Source: Candidatus Fusobacterium pullicola (GTDB lineage: Bacteria; Fusobacteriota; Fusobacteriia; Fusobacteriales; Fusobacteriaceae). From it: a DNA stretch of 52,047 bases. The notes beneath the pieces were generated by a model. The model ran no database searches and was not told where the DNA came from. It saw nothing but the letters and a program-made list of their open reading frames with translations. Of this stretch, positions 17,988-27,470 are shown one piece after another (position 1 is the first letter of the stretch; the number at the start of each line of letters is the position of its first letter). The stretch is from positions 1-52,047 of the forward strand of contig JAHLFN010000013.1 of assembly GCA_018883725.1 (NCBI GenBank), in the 5' to 3' direction. Both the position numbers and the translations under genes were made by a program.

Positions 17988-20192
17988 ATGAAGAAACTTA
18001 CATACTTAAAAATATTTTTAGTAGTTGTATTTTTAGGGGGAATACTGGCTTCTGGAGCTGTATTTGGTTTAGTATATAAGTATTATAAGGAGCTTCCAGA
18101 TATTTCAAACTTAATAGAGGATTATTCTCCCTCTATTCCTACTACTGTTTATGATAGAAAAGGCAGAGTAATAGATGTCATATCCCGTGAAAAAAGAGAG
18201 GTTGCAAAGTTTAGGGAGATACCTCAAAATGTAAAAAATGCTTTTTTAGCTATTGAGGATAAGCAGTTTTATTCACATCATGGAATACATTTTAAAAGAT
18301 TGTTAGGAGCTGTAATAGCAAATGTAAGAAGTGGCTCAGCAGCACAAGGAGCTAGTTCATTTACACAGCAATTAGCAAGAAATGCTTTTTTATCACATGA
18401 AAAAAGTATAGCAAGAAAGATAAAAGAAGCTTTGATAACTTTTGAAATAGAGAGAAAATACACTAAAGATGAGATTTTTGAGAAATATCTAAATGAGATA
18501 TATTTTGGTGCTGGAGCCTATGGAGTGAGAACAGCAGCAGAACAATTTTATAGAAAGGATATATCTCAAATTAATTTGGCGGAAGCAGCTCTACTAGCTG
18601 GAATTCCAAATAGACCTGAAACTTACAATCCAACAAGAAAATTGAATAACTCATTAAAGAGAATGAAATTAATACTTTCAGAGATGTACAAAGATGGAAT
18701 GATTAGTGAAGAGGAGTATAATAAGGCTTTAAATCATAAATTCTATAATGAGGGAAAATTGCCAAAAGGTTTTGTAATGGATGAAGATACAACAATAGTT
18801 TACAATAAAAGAAGTGAAGTTGAGTATAACGTACCAGATTTTTCAGGACTTGTTGAAAAATTCTTATTGGAAAAATTTGATGAGGATTTAGTATATACTG
18901 GTGGATTAAAAGTGTATACAACATTAGATTTAGATATACAAAAAATTGCTAAAGAAACCTTTGATAATTATTCTTTCTTTAAAAAAGAGGGAAGAGAGAA
19001 TTTACAGGGGGGAATGGTAACGATTGATCCAAACAACGGTTATGTTATATCCCTTGTTGCTGGAAAAAATTTCAAAGATGGTGGTTTTAATAGAGCTACT
19101 ATGGCTAAAAGACAAATGGGTTCATCATTTAAACCATTTTTATACTTTACAGCTTTACAAAATGGATATGAGTTAAACTCCGTAATAGAGGATAGATATT
19201 TACAGTATGGTAAGTGGATACCAAAAAACTACGGAAATAGATATAATAAAAATTTAACACTACTTACAGCATTAGATAGATCTGTAAATACAGTTTCTAT
19301 TCAACTGTTAGATAAGGTAGGGATAAGTACAGTAAAAAGAAATATAGCAAAACTTGATCCTAATTTAAAAATTCCAGATGATTTAACAGCTTCTTTAGGT
19401 TCCTTTGAAAATACTCCACTACAACACGCACTAAATTATAGTGTATTTGCTAATGGAGGATATAAAATATCTCCAGTTATTGTAACTTCTGTAATTGATA
19501 AATATGGAAATACATTATACGAAGAGTTACCTAAAAAAGAAAAGATATATGATAGTTTAGATACAAGTTTAATAACTTATATGTTAAAAAGCTCTGTAAT
19601 GTTTGGAAGCTCTGGTAGAGCAGCTGTTTATGATGCAAATAAAAGAAGAATTGAACAGGGAGGAAAAACTGGGACTACTAATGAAAATAGAACTCTTTGG
19701 TTTGCTGGAATTACACCAAACTATGTAACAACTATCTATATAGGTTACGATAATAATGCACCAATAGTAGGGGATGTAAGTGGAGGAAATGGAGTTGCAC
19801 CTCTTTGGGCTCAATATTATCAAAAACTTGTAGATAATAATCTTTATGATACAAAAGCTAAGTTTTCTTTCCTAGATAACTATCTAAAAAATGGAGATTT
19901 AGTTATGCAAACTTTAGCCCTTAATACAGGATTAAAATTGGATAAGGGAAGAGATTTTGTCATAAGAAAAGGAAAATTAGAGTTAGAGAGAGATGATAAA
20001 TATAGTAATGGAATAGCTGGAGTATTTGAAAAAGCAGGTTATAAAACAAAGAGTGATGAAGCAAAAGAAAACTCTTTTAAAGAAGTAGATCAGATTGAAA
20101 ATGAGAAGAATAGTATATTACCTTCTCAAGAAAATAAAATACAAAATAGTGGAACAAATGACTCTTTATTCCAAAGATTATTAGGTAATTAA
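17988..20192 (+). CDS. Class A penicillin-binding protein (PBP1a-like)
   Basis: A 734-residue bifunctional peptidoglycan synthase. A short cytoplasmic tail and one membrane helix (about 8-30) precede the glycosyltransferase GT51 domain with the catalytic glutamate E90 in IEDKQFYSHHG and a second motif, GASSFTQQLARN. The transpeptidase domain has S379-x-x-K382 (SSFK), S432-V-N and K560-T-G. All active-site residues are present. The last 70 residues are Lys/Glu/Asn-rich and probably disordered. It polymerises and crosslinks glycan outside the cytoplasmic membrane. Cotranscribed with rlmN. Confidence 0.93.
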   Translation: MKKLTYLKIFLVVVFLGGILASGAVFGLVYKYYKELPDISNLIEDYSPSIPTTVYDRKGRVIDVISREKREVAKFREIPQNVKNAFLAIEDKQFYSHHGIHFKRLLGAVIANVRSGSAAQGASSFTQQLARNAFLSHEKSIARKIKEALITFEIERKYTKDEIFEKYLNEIYFGAGAYGVRTAAEQFYRKDISQINLAEAALLAGIPNRPETYNPTRKLNNSLKRMKLILSEMYKDGMISEEEYNKALNHKFYNEGKLPKGFVMDEDTTIVYNKRSEVEYNVPDFSGLVEKFLLEKFDEDLVYTGGLKVYTTLDLDIQKIAKETFDNYSFFKKEGRENLQGGMVTIDPNNGYVISLVAGKNFKDGGFNRATMAKRQMGSSFKPFLYFTALQNGYELNSVIEDRYLQYGKWIPKNYGNRYNKNLTLLTALDRSVNTVSIQLLDKVGISTVKRNIAKLDPNLKIPDDLTASLGSFENTPLQHALNYSVFANGGYKISPVIVTSVIDKYGNTLYEELPKKEKIYDSLDTSLITYMLKSSVMFGSSGRAAVYDANKRRIEQGGKTGTTNENRTLWFAGITPNYVTTIYIGYDNNAPIVGDVSGGNGVAPLWAQYYQKLVDNNLYDTKAKFSFLDNYLKNGDLVMQTLALNTGLKLDKGRDFVIRKGKLELERDDKYSNGIAGVFEKAGYKTKSDEAKENSFKEVDQIENEKNSILPSQENKIQNSGTNDSLFQRLLGN

Positions 20193-20204
20193 TAGTAAAT
20201 TATA

Positions 20205-20254
20205 AAAAAGAGAAGTAGTGGTAGATTAATCTACTAATACTTCTCTTCTTTTTA
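20205..20254. terminator. Bidirectional intrinsic terminator
   Basis: A long stem built from AGAGAAGTA and TACTTCTCT, extended by GTAGATT/AATCTAC, flanked by A and T runs. It lies between the convergent PBP and aminopeptidase genes. Confidence 0.85.
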
Positions 20255-20266
20255 TGTTGAGATTAT

Positions 20267-21649
20267 TTATTTTCTAAGGGCTTCAATTTCATCAAAGTAT
20301 TTAGGCATTTTATCTCCTAATCTTCTTGCTCCATTGTCTGTTATTAAAAAGTCACCTTCATATCTCATTCCACCGAAATCTATATATTTTTCAATTTCAT
20401 CATAATTTAGATATTCAGTAAATTTATTAGCTTCCTTCCATCTTTTAATAAGCTCTGGTATAAAATAGATACCAGGCTCAACGGTAAATACGTATCCTGG
20501 TTTTAGTTTTCTAGCTAGTCTTAGAGACTTTAATCCGAATTGCATCTCTCTAGGAAAATCTTCATATCCTACATAATTTTCTCCAAGAGCTTCCATATCA
20601 TGAACATCAAGACCAAGCATATGTCCTAGACCATGAGGGAAAAATATAGCATGAGCTCCAGCTTTTACAGCTTCTTCTATATTTCCTTTCATAAGACCTC
20701 TTTTTTTCATACCCTCAGCAAGAACTTTACAAACTTCTAAATGAACCTCTTTATATGTTATTTCAGGCTTAATAAGTTCTTCAGCTTTTTCAAACATTTC
20801 AATTAAAAGAGAGTAGATATCTCTTTGTCTCTCGGAGAATTTTTTAGAAACTGGGAAAGTTGTAGTCATATCTCCACAATACCCAGTGTGAGCTCTAGCT
20901 CCAGCATCTAACACAATAAGATCTCCCTCTTGTAATGTATTTCCATGATAGTGATTATGTAGTGTTTGTCCATTCTTTGTGAATATAGTATGGAATGAAG
21001 TAGAAGCATTATATTTAGCAGCAACAGCTTCTAGAGCGGCAACTACTTCATACTCCTTCATACCAGGTTTAGTAACTTTAATAGCTTCTAAGTGCATAGC
21101 TCTAGTAATATTTACAGCTTTTTCTATCTCTTCTATTTCTAAAGCAGATTTTATATTTCTTTGTTCAACTACAGCTCTAATAAGTTTTTCAGAAACATTT
21201 ATCTCAAATTCAAAAGGATTTAGTTCAAAAGCTTTACTTAGTTGCATAACAGTCTCTGCCCTGTATTGTGGTAAGAATAAAAGTTCTCTATTTTCTTCTA
21301 AAGCTTTAGTAGCAAATTTTTTAAACTCTGTCATTTCGACAAAATTTTTAACTCCCACATCTTCAGCAAAAGATTTAAGAAGTTTCTGTTCTCCCATCCA
21401 CACTATATCATCAAGAGTAAAATCAGTTCCGAAAATATACTCTTGATTGTTGTCTACGTCAATGACTCCAATTAAATTTGGTACATTCATACCAAAATAA
21501 TAAAGAAAACATGAATCTTGTTCGAAATTGTAATCATTGCCTTTATAGTTTCTAGGTGACTCTTGATTCCCTGGAAGAATTACAAGTCCACTTTTCAAAT
21601 TAGTTTTTAATATGTTTCTTCTTTCAATATATATATCTTTACTAAACAT
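20267..21649 (-). CDS. pepP: Xaa-Pro aminopeptidase (M24B)
   Basis: A 460-residue two-domain enzyme: an N-terminal aminopeptidase P domain (about 1-130, starting at an IYIERRNILK segment) and a C-terminal pita-bread metallopeptidase. The metal and active-site motifs are D-A-G-A-R near 248, CGDMT near 259, HGLGHMLGLDVHD near 340, TVEPGIYF near 396 and the closing GGMRYEGD. It removes N-terminal residues next to proline from peptides, in keeping with peptide use. It is a single gene divergent from the marR-MATE operon, with a good ribosome binding site (AGGAGGTAAAG). Confidence 0.92.
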   Translation of the reverse strand: MFSKDIYIERRNILKTNLKSGLVILPGNQESPRNYKGNDYNFEQDSCFLYYFGMNVPNLIGVIDVDNNQEYIFGTDFTLDDIVWMGEQKLLKSFAEDVGVKNFVEMTEFKKFATKALEENRELLFLPQYRAETVMQLSKAFELNPFEFEINVSEKLIRAVVEQRNIKSALEIEEIEKAVNITRAMHLEAIKVTKPGMKEYEVVAALEAVAAKYNASTSFHTIFTKNGQTLHNHYHGNTLQEGDLIVLDAGARAHTGYCGDMTTTFPVSKKFSERQRDIYSLLIEMFEKAEELIKPEITYKEVHLEVCKVLAEGMKKRGLMKGNIEEAVKAGAHAIFFPHGLGHMLGLDVHDMEALGENYVGYEDFPREMQFGLKSLRLARKLKPGYVFTVEPGIYFIPELIKRWKEANKFTEYLNYDEIEKYIDFGGMRYEGDFLITDNGARRLGDKMPKYFDEIEALRK

Positions 21650-21744
21650 CTTTACCTCCTTAATGTTTAATTTGTTATATTATTATAGCAAAAATTTATA
21701 ATAAAAAGAATAGGTTTATTTTATTAAATATAAAAGTAAACTTA

Positions 21745-21770
21745 AAAATAGTTTGATATAAAACTATTTT
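21745..21770. promoter_or_regulatory. MarR-type operator (perfect 10-bp inverted repeat)
   Basis: AAAATAGTTT (21745-21754) and AAACTATTTT (21761-21770) form a perfect inverted repeat with a 6-bp spacer. It covers the -35 hexamer and part of the spacer of the marR promoter, the classical location of a MarR autorepression site. Confidence 0.7.
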
Positions 21771-21781
21771 TGTGATAAACT
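21753..21781 (+). promoter_or_regulatory. Promoter of the marR-MATE operon
   Basis: TTGATA (21753-21758) and TAAACT (21776-21781) with a 17-base spacer and an extended-10 TG. The predicted transcript starts only about 10 bases before the marR ATG. Confidence 0.65.
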
Positions 21782-21798
21782 ACTAAAAGGGTGATAGT

Positions 21799-22233
21799 AT
21801 GGAAAGTTTAGAGATAAGAAATACACTTTTTAGTTATATGAGTAGAGTACATCATAAGGGAGCTAGTTATATAGATGAACTATTGAAAAAAAAGGGAGTA
21901 AAAAATCTATCTTATTCTCATATTAGAATTATTATAATATTGAGTATTCATAATAGAATATCTATGAAAGAGATAAGTGAACTTATAAGTAAAGATAAAT
22001 CAACAGTTACTACATTGGTGAATAAGCTAGAAAAATTGGGGTATGTAAAAAAAATATCTTGTCAAAAAGATAGGAGAGTTACTTATTTAGAATTAGAAGA
22101 AAAAGCAAAGGAGATAGTAGAAACAGTTTTTCAAGTAGCTAATCTGTTTCATCAAAAAGTAGAGAGCATATTAACAAAAGAGGAAATAACTACTCTCTTT
22201 ACTTTGATGGAAAAATTAATAAAAAATTTTTAA
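21799..22233 (+). CDS. MarR-family transcriptional regulator
   Basis: A 144-residue winged-helix repressor. The HTH reads S-M-K-E-I-S-E-L-I-S-K-D-K-S-T-V-T-T-L (about 61-79), followed by the wing with the DRR motif (QKDRRVTYLELE). It probably acts as a dimer. The inverted repeat at 21745-21770, over its own promoter, is the likely operator. It is followed after 23 bases by a MATE transporter gene, so it probably represses drug or metabolite export until a ligand is bound. Confidence 0.88.
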   Translation: MESLEIRNTLFSYMSRVHHKGASYIDELLKKKGVKNLSYSHIRIIIILSIHNRISMKEISELISKDKSTVTTLVNKLEKLGYVKKISCQKDRRVTYLELEEKAKEIVETVFQVANLFHQKVESILTKEEITTLFTLMEKLIKNF

Positions 22234-22256
22234 AATATTTTGAAGGAGTGGATTAA

Positions 22257-23633
22257 ATGGAAAAGAAACATCAGTTGATGGGAACAGAAAAAATTACAAA
22301 GCTTTTAGTTCAATTTTCACTTCCAGCAATAATAGGTATGTTGGTGAATGCCCTATATAATATTGTAGATAGAATATATATAGGAAATATTGAAAATGTA
22401 GGACATATAGCAATAGCAGGTGTGGGAATAACCTTTCCAGTTGTTATTTTTGTATTTGGTTTCTCTATTCTAATAGGATTAGGAGCGGCTACAAATGCCT
22501 CTCTAAATTTAGGGAAAAAAAAGAAAGAGGAGGCAGAAAAATTTTTAGGAGTAGCAGTATCTTTTGGATTTATTGTATCATTGATTTTAATGGTGCTTGT
22601 TTTATGGAAACTGGAATGGTTAGTAAATATACTTGGTGGAAGTGATAAAACTGGAATATATGCAGCTCAGTATTTAAAAATCTTAGCCTATGGTTTTCCA
22701 GCTGCGGTAGTGGGATATGTAGCAAACGCTTCTATTCGTTCAGATGGAAACCCTAAGATGGCAATGGCAACTTTGCTGATAGGAGCTATAACTAATATTG
22801 CCTTAGATCCAATATTTATTTTCTATCTTAAAATGGGAGTAAAAGGAGCAGCTTGGGCAACTATAATATCTCAGTATGTATCAGGAATCTGGGCTATATA
22901 CTATTTTACTTCTAAATTCAGCGGAATGAAACTATATTTAAAAAATTTAAAGTTAGATTTTGGAAAGATAAAGAGTATTTCATCATTAGGAAGTGCTCCC
23001 TTTGCTATTCAAATAGGAGCAAGTGTAGTAAATTACACATATAATAGCACATTGAAAATATATGGTGGAGATACAGCTATAGGTGCTATGGCAATTGTAC
23101 AAGCCGTAATAACTTTTATCTCTATGCCAATTTTTGGAATAAACCAAGGGCTACAACCAATACTGGGATATAACTATGGGGCAAAACTTTATTCAAGAGT
23201 AAAAGAGGCACTTTTCAAAGCTATTTTTGCAGCAACAGTTCTATGTGTAATAGATTTCCTAGCAATTCAATTTTTATCTAAATATTTTATCAATATTTTT
23301 ACTCATGAAAAAGAATTAGTTAGAATAGCCTCTATTGGACTTAGAATCCAAACATTTATGTTACCAATTGTAGGATTTCAAATAATAGCTTCAATATATT
23401 TTCAGGCAATAGGAAAGCCTAAGATGAGTTTTTTTATGAGTTTGACAAGACAGATAATTGTATTAATACCGTGTATATTGATAATGTCTAAATTATTTGG
23501 AGTAGAGGGAGTTTGGTTTGCAGGACCAACAGCAGATTTTATAGCTACAGTGGTAACATTTATTTTTATAAAAATGGAATTGAAACATCTAAAAGAGTTA
23601 GAAATAAAAGTTCAACATAAAATAGAAGAGTAA
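22257..23633 (+). CDS. MATE-family efflux transporter
   Basis: A 458-residue membrane protein with twelve predicted helices. Typical MATE features include the N-terminal segment L-P-A-I-I-G-M-L-V-N-A-L-Y-N-I-V-D and the mirrored Q-G-L-Q-P-I-L-G-Y-N-Y-G segment in the second half. It exports cationic drugs or metabolites in exchange for sodium or protons. Being in an operon with a MarR repressor suggests induction by a toxic compound. It has a GGAG site and is complete. Substrate unknown. Confidence 0.9.
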   Translation: MEKKHQLMGTEKITKLLVQFSLPAIIGMLVNALYNIVDRIYIGNIENVGHIAIAGVGITFPVVIFVFGFSILIGLGAATNASLNLGKKKKEEAEKFLGVAVSFGFIVSLILMVLVLWKLEWLVNILGGSDKTGIYAAQYLKILAYGFPAAVVGYVANASIRSDGNPKMAMATLLIGAITNIALDPIFIFYLKMGVKGAAWATIISQYVSGIWAIYYFTSKFSGMKLYLKNLKLDFGKIKSISSLGSAPFAIQIGASVVNYTYNSTLKIYGGDTAIGAMAIVQAVITFISMPIFGINQGLQPILGYNYGAKLYSRVKEALFKAIFAATVLCVIDFLAIQFLSKYFINIFTHEKELVRIASIGLRIQTFMLPIVGFQIIASIYFQAIGKPKMSFFMSLTRQIIVLIPCILIMSKLFGVEGVWFAGPTADFIATVVTFIFIKMELKHLKELEIKVQHKIEE

Positions 23634-23666
23634 TTAAAATTAAAATGTATATATGGGGGTAATATA

Positions 23667-24881
23667 ATGATTAACAGATTTTTAAAGTATGTAAAGATAG
23701 CAACTGATGCCAATCCAGAGAGTCTTTTATGTCCAAGTAGTGAGATACAATGGGATTTAGCTAAGGTTATAATAGAAGATTTGAAAGAGATAGGATTAGA
23801 GGATATAAGTTTAGATGAAAATTGTTATATAATGGCTACTCTTCCATCTAACTGTGGAAAAGATATTCCTACAATAGGATTTATAGCTCATATGGATACA
23901 GCTCCAACTTATAATGGAAAAGGAGTAAATCCAAAAGTTGTAAAATATGAAGGTGGGGATATAGTTTTAAATAAAGAATTAGATGTAATTCTTTCGCCTA
24001 AAGATTTTCCAAGTTTGAATAAATATATAGGAGAAGAGTTAATAGTAACGGATGGTAAAACACTTCTAGGAGCAGACGATAAGGCTGGAATTGTTGAGAT
24101 AATAGAAGCCATAAAATATTTAAAAGAGCATCCAGAGATTAAACACGGAGAGATAAAAATTGGGTTTACACCAGATGAAGAGATAGGAAGAGGAGCAAAT
24201 CTATTCGATGTTGAAAAATTTAATTGTAAATTTGCTTATACAGTTGATGGTGGAGAGCTTGGTGAGTTAGAATATGAAAACTTTAATGCAGCTTCAGCTG
24301 TAATAAAGATTAAGGGAAGAGATATTCATCCAGGAACAGCTAAAAATAGTATGATTAACTCAATGATTATTGCTATGGAATTAAACTCTATGCTTCCAGC
24401 TGATCAAAGACCAGAACATACAGAAAATTATGAGGGATTTTTTTTGTTAAATGATATGAAAGGAACAGTTGAAAATACAACTATGAACTATATAATAAGA
24501 GATCATTCTATGAAAAAGTTTAATGAGAAAAAAAATCTGATAAAAGCTGTAGTAATGTATCTTCAATTAAAATATAAAGATGCTTCTATAGAGATCGAAG
24601 TAAAAGATAGTTACTATAATATGAGAGAAAAGATTGAACCAGTAAGTTATATAATAGATTTAGCTAAAAAATCAATGGAAGAATTGGGAATTGAACCACA
24701 CATAAGACCTATAAGAGGTGGAACTGACGGGGCAAGACTTTCATATAAAGGACTTCCTTGTCCAAACTTATTTACTGGTGGACATAATTTTCATGGGAAA
24801 TTTGAATACATTCCAGTGAATTCGATGGAGAAAGCTAGAGATTTAATTATAAAAATAGCTGAAAATGTAACTAATTTATAA
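23667..24881 (+). CDS. pepT: Peptidase T (tripeptide aminopeptidase)
   Basis: A 404-residue M20B zinc aminopeptidase that releases the N-terminal residue of tripeptides. Zinc-site motifs: H75-x-D77 in AHMDT, GADDKAG near 136, DEEIGRG near 169, the TVDGGELG segment, and GGHNFHG near the end. The R-G-G-T-D-G-A-R motif is also present. Length and order match PepT. It begins 33 bases after the MATE gene; it may be partly cotranscribed but has a good GGGGG site. It ends before a terminator-like hairpin at 24889-24942. Confidence 0.93.
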   Translation: MINRFLKYVKIATDANPESLLCPSSEIQWDLAKVIIEDLKEIGLEDISLDENCYIMATLPSNCGKDIPTIGFIAHMDTAPTYNGKGVNPKVVKYEGGDIVLNKELDVILSPKDFPSLNKYIGEELIVTDGKTLLGADDKAGIVEIIEAIKYLKEHPEIKHGEIKIGFTPDEEIGRGANLFDVEKFNCKFAYTVDGGELGELEYENFNAASAVIKIKGRDIHPGTAKNSMINSMIIAMELNSMLPADQRPEHTENYEGFFLLNDMKGTVENTTMNYIIRDHSMKKFNEKKNLIKAVVMYLQLKYKDASIEIEVKDSYYNMREKIEPVSYIIDLAKKSMEELGIEPHIRPIRGGTDGARLSYKGLPCPNLFTGGHNFHGKFEYIPVNSMEKARDLIIKIAENVTNL

Positions 24882-24888
24882 TAAACTA

Positions 24889-24942
24889 AGAAAGAGGAGA
24901 GACTAGTTTAAAAAATTTTTAAATAGTTTTTTCTCTTTTTTA
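24889..24942 (+). terminator. Probable intrinsic terminator after pepT
   Basis: AAAGAG and CTCTTT close a long A/T-rich hairpin with an inner ACTA/TAGT and TTTAAAAA/ATTTTTAAA pairing, followed by a T run. The stem is weak in G and C. Confidence 0.55.
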
Positions 24943-25014
24943 TATAAAAGCTTGTAAATTTAATTATTTTCTGCGAGCAAAATTAATTTTTACTAGAGAG
25001 GTATAAAAAAATAG

Positions 25015-25043
25015 TTGAATTATTACAGAATATATGATATATT
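25015..25043 (+). promoter_or_regulatory. Promoter of the xanthine operon
   Basis: TTGAAT (25015-25020) and TATATT (25038-25043) are 17 bases apart with an extended-10 TGA. Transcription would start near 25050, about 100 bases before the riboswitch aptamer. Confidence 0.6.
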
Positions 25044-25148
25044 AAAAGTAAAGTAAAACAACTAATTAAGTGAAACTAGAACAGTATGAAAAAATACTTT
25101 CATTTTAAGAACACAAAAATGTTAGCAATTTAAAAATAAAATATATAT

Positions 25149-25213
25149 CTCATATATCCCTGTAATATGGTCAGGAGTTTCTACGGGTTGCCAATATAAC
25201 AATCCTCTATGAG
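25149..25213 (+). ncRNA. Purine riboswitch aptamer, guanine-type
   Basis: P1 is CTCATA (25149-25154) with TATGAG (25208-25213). P2 is CCTG with CAGG (25159-25162, 25172-25175) around the conserved L2 AATATGG. The J2/3 hallmark GTTTCTAC (25177-25184) follows. P3 is GGGTTG with CAATCC, one G-U pair, around a 9-base loop starting CC. The base just before the 3' arm of P1 is C207, the position that selects guanine-type rather than adenine-type ligands. It lies upstream of a purine permease gene. P2 is only 4 bp and J3/1 is two bases, both unusual. The likely expression platform includes 25271-25276 (TCCTAA), which can pair with TTAGGA in the ribosome binding site at 25305-25310. Confidence 0.85.
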
Positions 25214-25317
25214 TTGAAATAAAAAATTTGAGCTTTTATATAATTTAAAAAAGTTTTCTTATTTTTTGATTCCTAACTGAAATTAGAAGGATATAAGAGA
25301 GTAATTAGGAGGAAAAA

Positions 25318-26652
25318 GTGAGAAACAGATCGCCTTATCATTTAGATGGAGTTCCATCTTTAAAAGAAGCTATACCATTAGGATTACAACATGTCTTAGC
25401 AATGTTTGTAAGTAACATTACACCGCTTATAATTGTAGCTGGAGCTCTAGGGATCCCAGCTGAAACAAAGACCTTTCTAATTCAATGTACAATGTTTGTA
25501 GCAGGATTAAATACCGTGATACAAGCATATACTATTGGACCTATCGGAGCCAAATTACCTATCGTTGTGGGTACAAGTTTTGCTTTTGTACCAGTTGCCC
25601 TTTCTATTGGATTACAATACGGATATGAAGCTATTTTGGGAGCTGCCTTGGTTGGAGGAATTTTTGAAGCTTTCATTGGATTAATTATAAAGAAAATAAG
25701 AAGATATTTCCCACCAGTTGTAACTGGAGTTATTGTATTATCTATTGGATTATCACTATTACCAGTAGGTGTTTCAAATTTTGCTGGTGGAGTAGGAGCA
25801 CAAGATTTTGGATCATTTTCAAATTTAGCCTTAGGAATGGTCGTTTTAATAACAGTTATTTATTTCAAACAGTTTACTAAGGGAATAACAAGTACCGGAG
25901 CTATGTTTATCGGAACAGTAGTAGGATTTATTGTAGCACTATTCATGGGAAAAGTTGATTTAAGTTCTTTATCAGATGCAGGATATTTTAACTTACCAAA
26001 ACCATTTACATATGGTCTTTCATTTCATTTAGATGCCTGTTTAGCTATGATAATGATGTATATAGTTTCAGCTGTTGAAACAGTTGGAGACATGTCAGGA
26101 GTTACTATGGGAGGAGCTAACAGAGAGCTAGAAGATAGAGAGCTATCTGGTGGAATTTTAGCTGATGGAGTAGGTAGTTGTATAGCTGCTTGTTTCTCAA
26201 TATTACCAACAACATCTTTTAGCCAAAATACTGGACTTGTTACCATGACAGGAGTTATGAGTAGGTTTGTTGTAGGTGTAGGAGCAGCATTTTTAATGTT
26301 AGGAGCTTTTATTCCAAAAGTAGGAGCTATTTTATCTGCAGTTCCAGCAAGTGTAATAGGTGGAAGTTTAGTAATGGTGTTTGCTATGATCTCTATTTCT
26401 GGAATAAATCTTATTACAAAGGAACCTTTAAAGGGAAGAAATGCTTTAATTCTTTCAGTTTCACTAGGATTAGGGTATGGACTTGGAAGTGTTCCAACAG
26501 CACTAAATCATTTTCCTGAGAGTATCAGACTTATATTTGGAGGATCTGGTATTGTAGTTTCAGGATCAATAGCAGTAATATTGAATATGATATTACCACC
26601 AGATGAAGAGATGAAAAAACATATAAAATTTGAGAAAAAAATAGAGGCATAA
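25318..26652 (+). CDS. NCS2 xanthine/purine permease (PbuX/UraA family)
   Basis: A 444-residue nucleobase:cation symporter with about twelve to fourteen membrane helices. The NCS2 signature segments include G-L-Q-H-V-L-A-M-F at 22-30 and the S-A-V-E-T-V-G-D motif near 252. The start is a GTG six bases after AGGAGG, inside a leader with a guanine-type purine riboswitch. With xanthine-type dehydrogenase and Xpt genes following, xanthine is the likeliest cargo, but uric acid, guanine or hypoxanthine cannot be excluded. It leads an operon of four or five genes. Confidence 0.88.
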   Translation: MRNRSPYHLDGVPSLKEAIPLGLQHVLAMFVSNITPLIIVAGALGIPAETKTFLIQCTMFVAGLNTVIQAYTIGPIGAKLPIVVGTSFAFVPVALSIGLQYGYEAILGAALVGGIFEAFIGLIIKKIRRYFPPVVTGVIVLSIGLSLLPVGVSNFAGGVGAQDFGSFSNLALGMVVLITVIYFKQFTKGITSTGAMFIGTVVGFIVALFMGKVDLSSLSDAGYFNLPKPFTYGLSFHLDACLAMIMMYIVSAVETVGDMSGVTMGGANRELEDRELSGGILADGVGSCIAACFSILPTTSFSQNTGLVTMTGVMSRFVVGVGAAFLMLGAFIPKVGAILSAVPASVIGGSLVMVFAMISISGINLITKEPLKGRNALILSVSLGLGYGLGSVPTALNHFPESIRLIFGGSGIVVSGSIAVILNMILPPDEEMKKHIKFEKKIEA

Positions 26653-26681
26653 AAAATTTATATAATATTAGGAGGTCAGCT

Positions 26682-27470
26682 TTGTTTAGTTTTAAAAATT
26701 ATTTAGCTGTGACAACATTAGAGGAAGCTTATAATGAGTTGTTAAAAAACAAAAAAAATATTGTATTAGGAGGAACTTCTTACCTTAGAATGGGAAACGT
26801 TTCTTATAATACAGCTATAGATTTATCAAACCTTACTCTTAACTATATAAGAGAAGAGGGGGAGTACATTCATATAGGAGCGATGACAAGCTTTAGAGAT
26901 CTAGAAACAAATGAAATTACTCAAAAAATATTTGACGGAATTTTAGATAAATGTGTAAGAGGGATAATAGGAGTACAGTTTAGAACAAATGTGACTGTAG
27001 GAGCTACAGTTTTTTCTAAGTATGGATTTTCAGATCTAATTCCCACTTTATTAGCTATGGGAGCTACTGTTGTACTTTATAACGATGGAGAGATATCTTT
27101 AGAAGATTACCTAAAAGAAGAGGGACTAAGAAGAGATATTCTAGTAGAAGTAAAAATAAGAAAAGATGGAAGAGGATCATTCCAAAGTATAAGAAAAAGT
27201 AAAACTGATTATGCAATAACAAATGTTTGTGTAACTAAGACAGAAGCTGGAATAAGAGCTGCTATTGGAGTAAGACCAGGTAAGGCGGTTTTATCATATA
27301 GAGCTATGGATATTTTGAATAGTAATGAAATAACAGATGAAATTATTGATAAAGCGTGTGAAGCTATGGGTGAAGAGGTTACTTTTGGAAGTAACATGAG
27401 AGGGACAGGAGAGTACAGAAGAGCTGTTTCTAAAAACTTATTAAAGAGAGCAATTAAGGAGGTATTATAG
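26682..27470 (+). CDS. Xanthine dehydrogenase-type molybdenum hydroxylase, FAD subunit
   Basis: A 262-residue FAD-binding subunit (CO-dehydrogenase medium-chain/XdhB-like). The FAD motif reads VLGGTSYLRMG near residues 28-38, and a second G-V-Q-F-R-T-N-V-T-V-G segment follows near 107. The start codon is TTG, nine bases after GGAGG, and its stop overlaps the GTG start of the next gene by one base. It takes electrons from the 2Fe-2S subunit to FAD and on to NAD or another acceptor. Second gene of the purine operon. Confidence 0.87.
   Translation: MFSFKNYLAVTTLEEAYNELLKNKKNIVLGGTSYLRMGNVSYNTAIDLSNLTLNYIREEGEYIHIGAMTSFRDLETNEITQKIFDGILDKCVRGIIGVQFRTNVTVGATVFSKYGFSDLIPTLLAMGATVVLYNDGEISLEDYLKEEGLRRDILVEVKIRKDGRGSFQSIRKSKTDYAITNVCVTKTEAGIRAAIGVRPGKAVLSYRAMDILNSNEITDEIIDKACEAMGEEVTFGSNMRGTGEYRRAVSKNLLKRAIKEVL

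Noticed and set aside
20979-21446. Plus-strand frame opposite pepP
   Set aside because: Antisense shadow of a well-conserved enzyme, without ribosome binding site.
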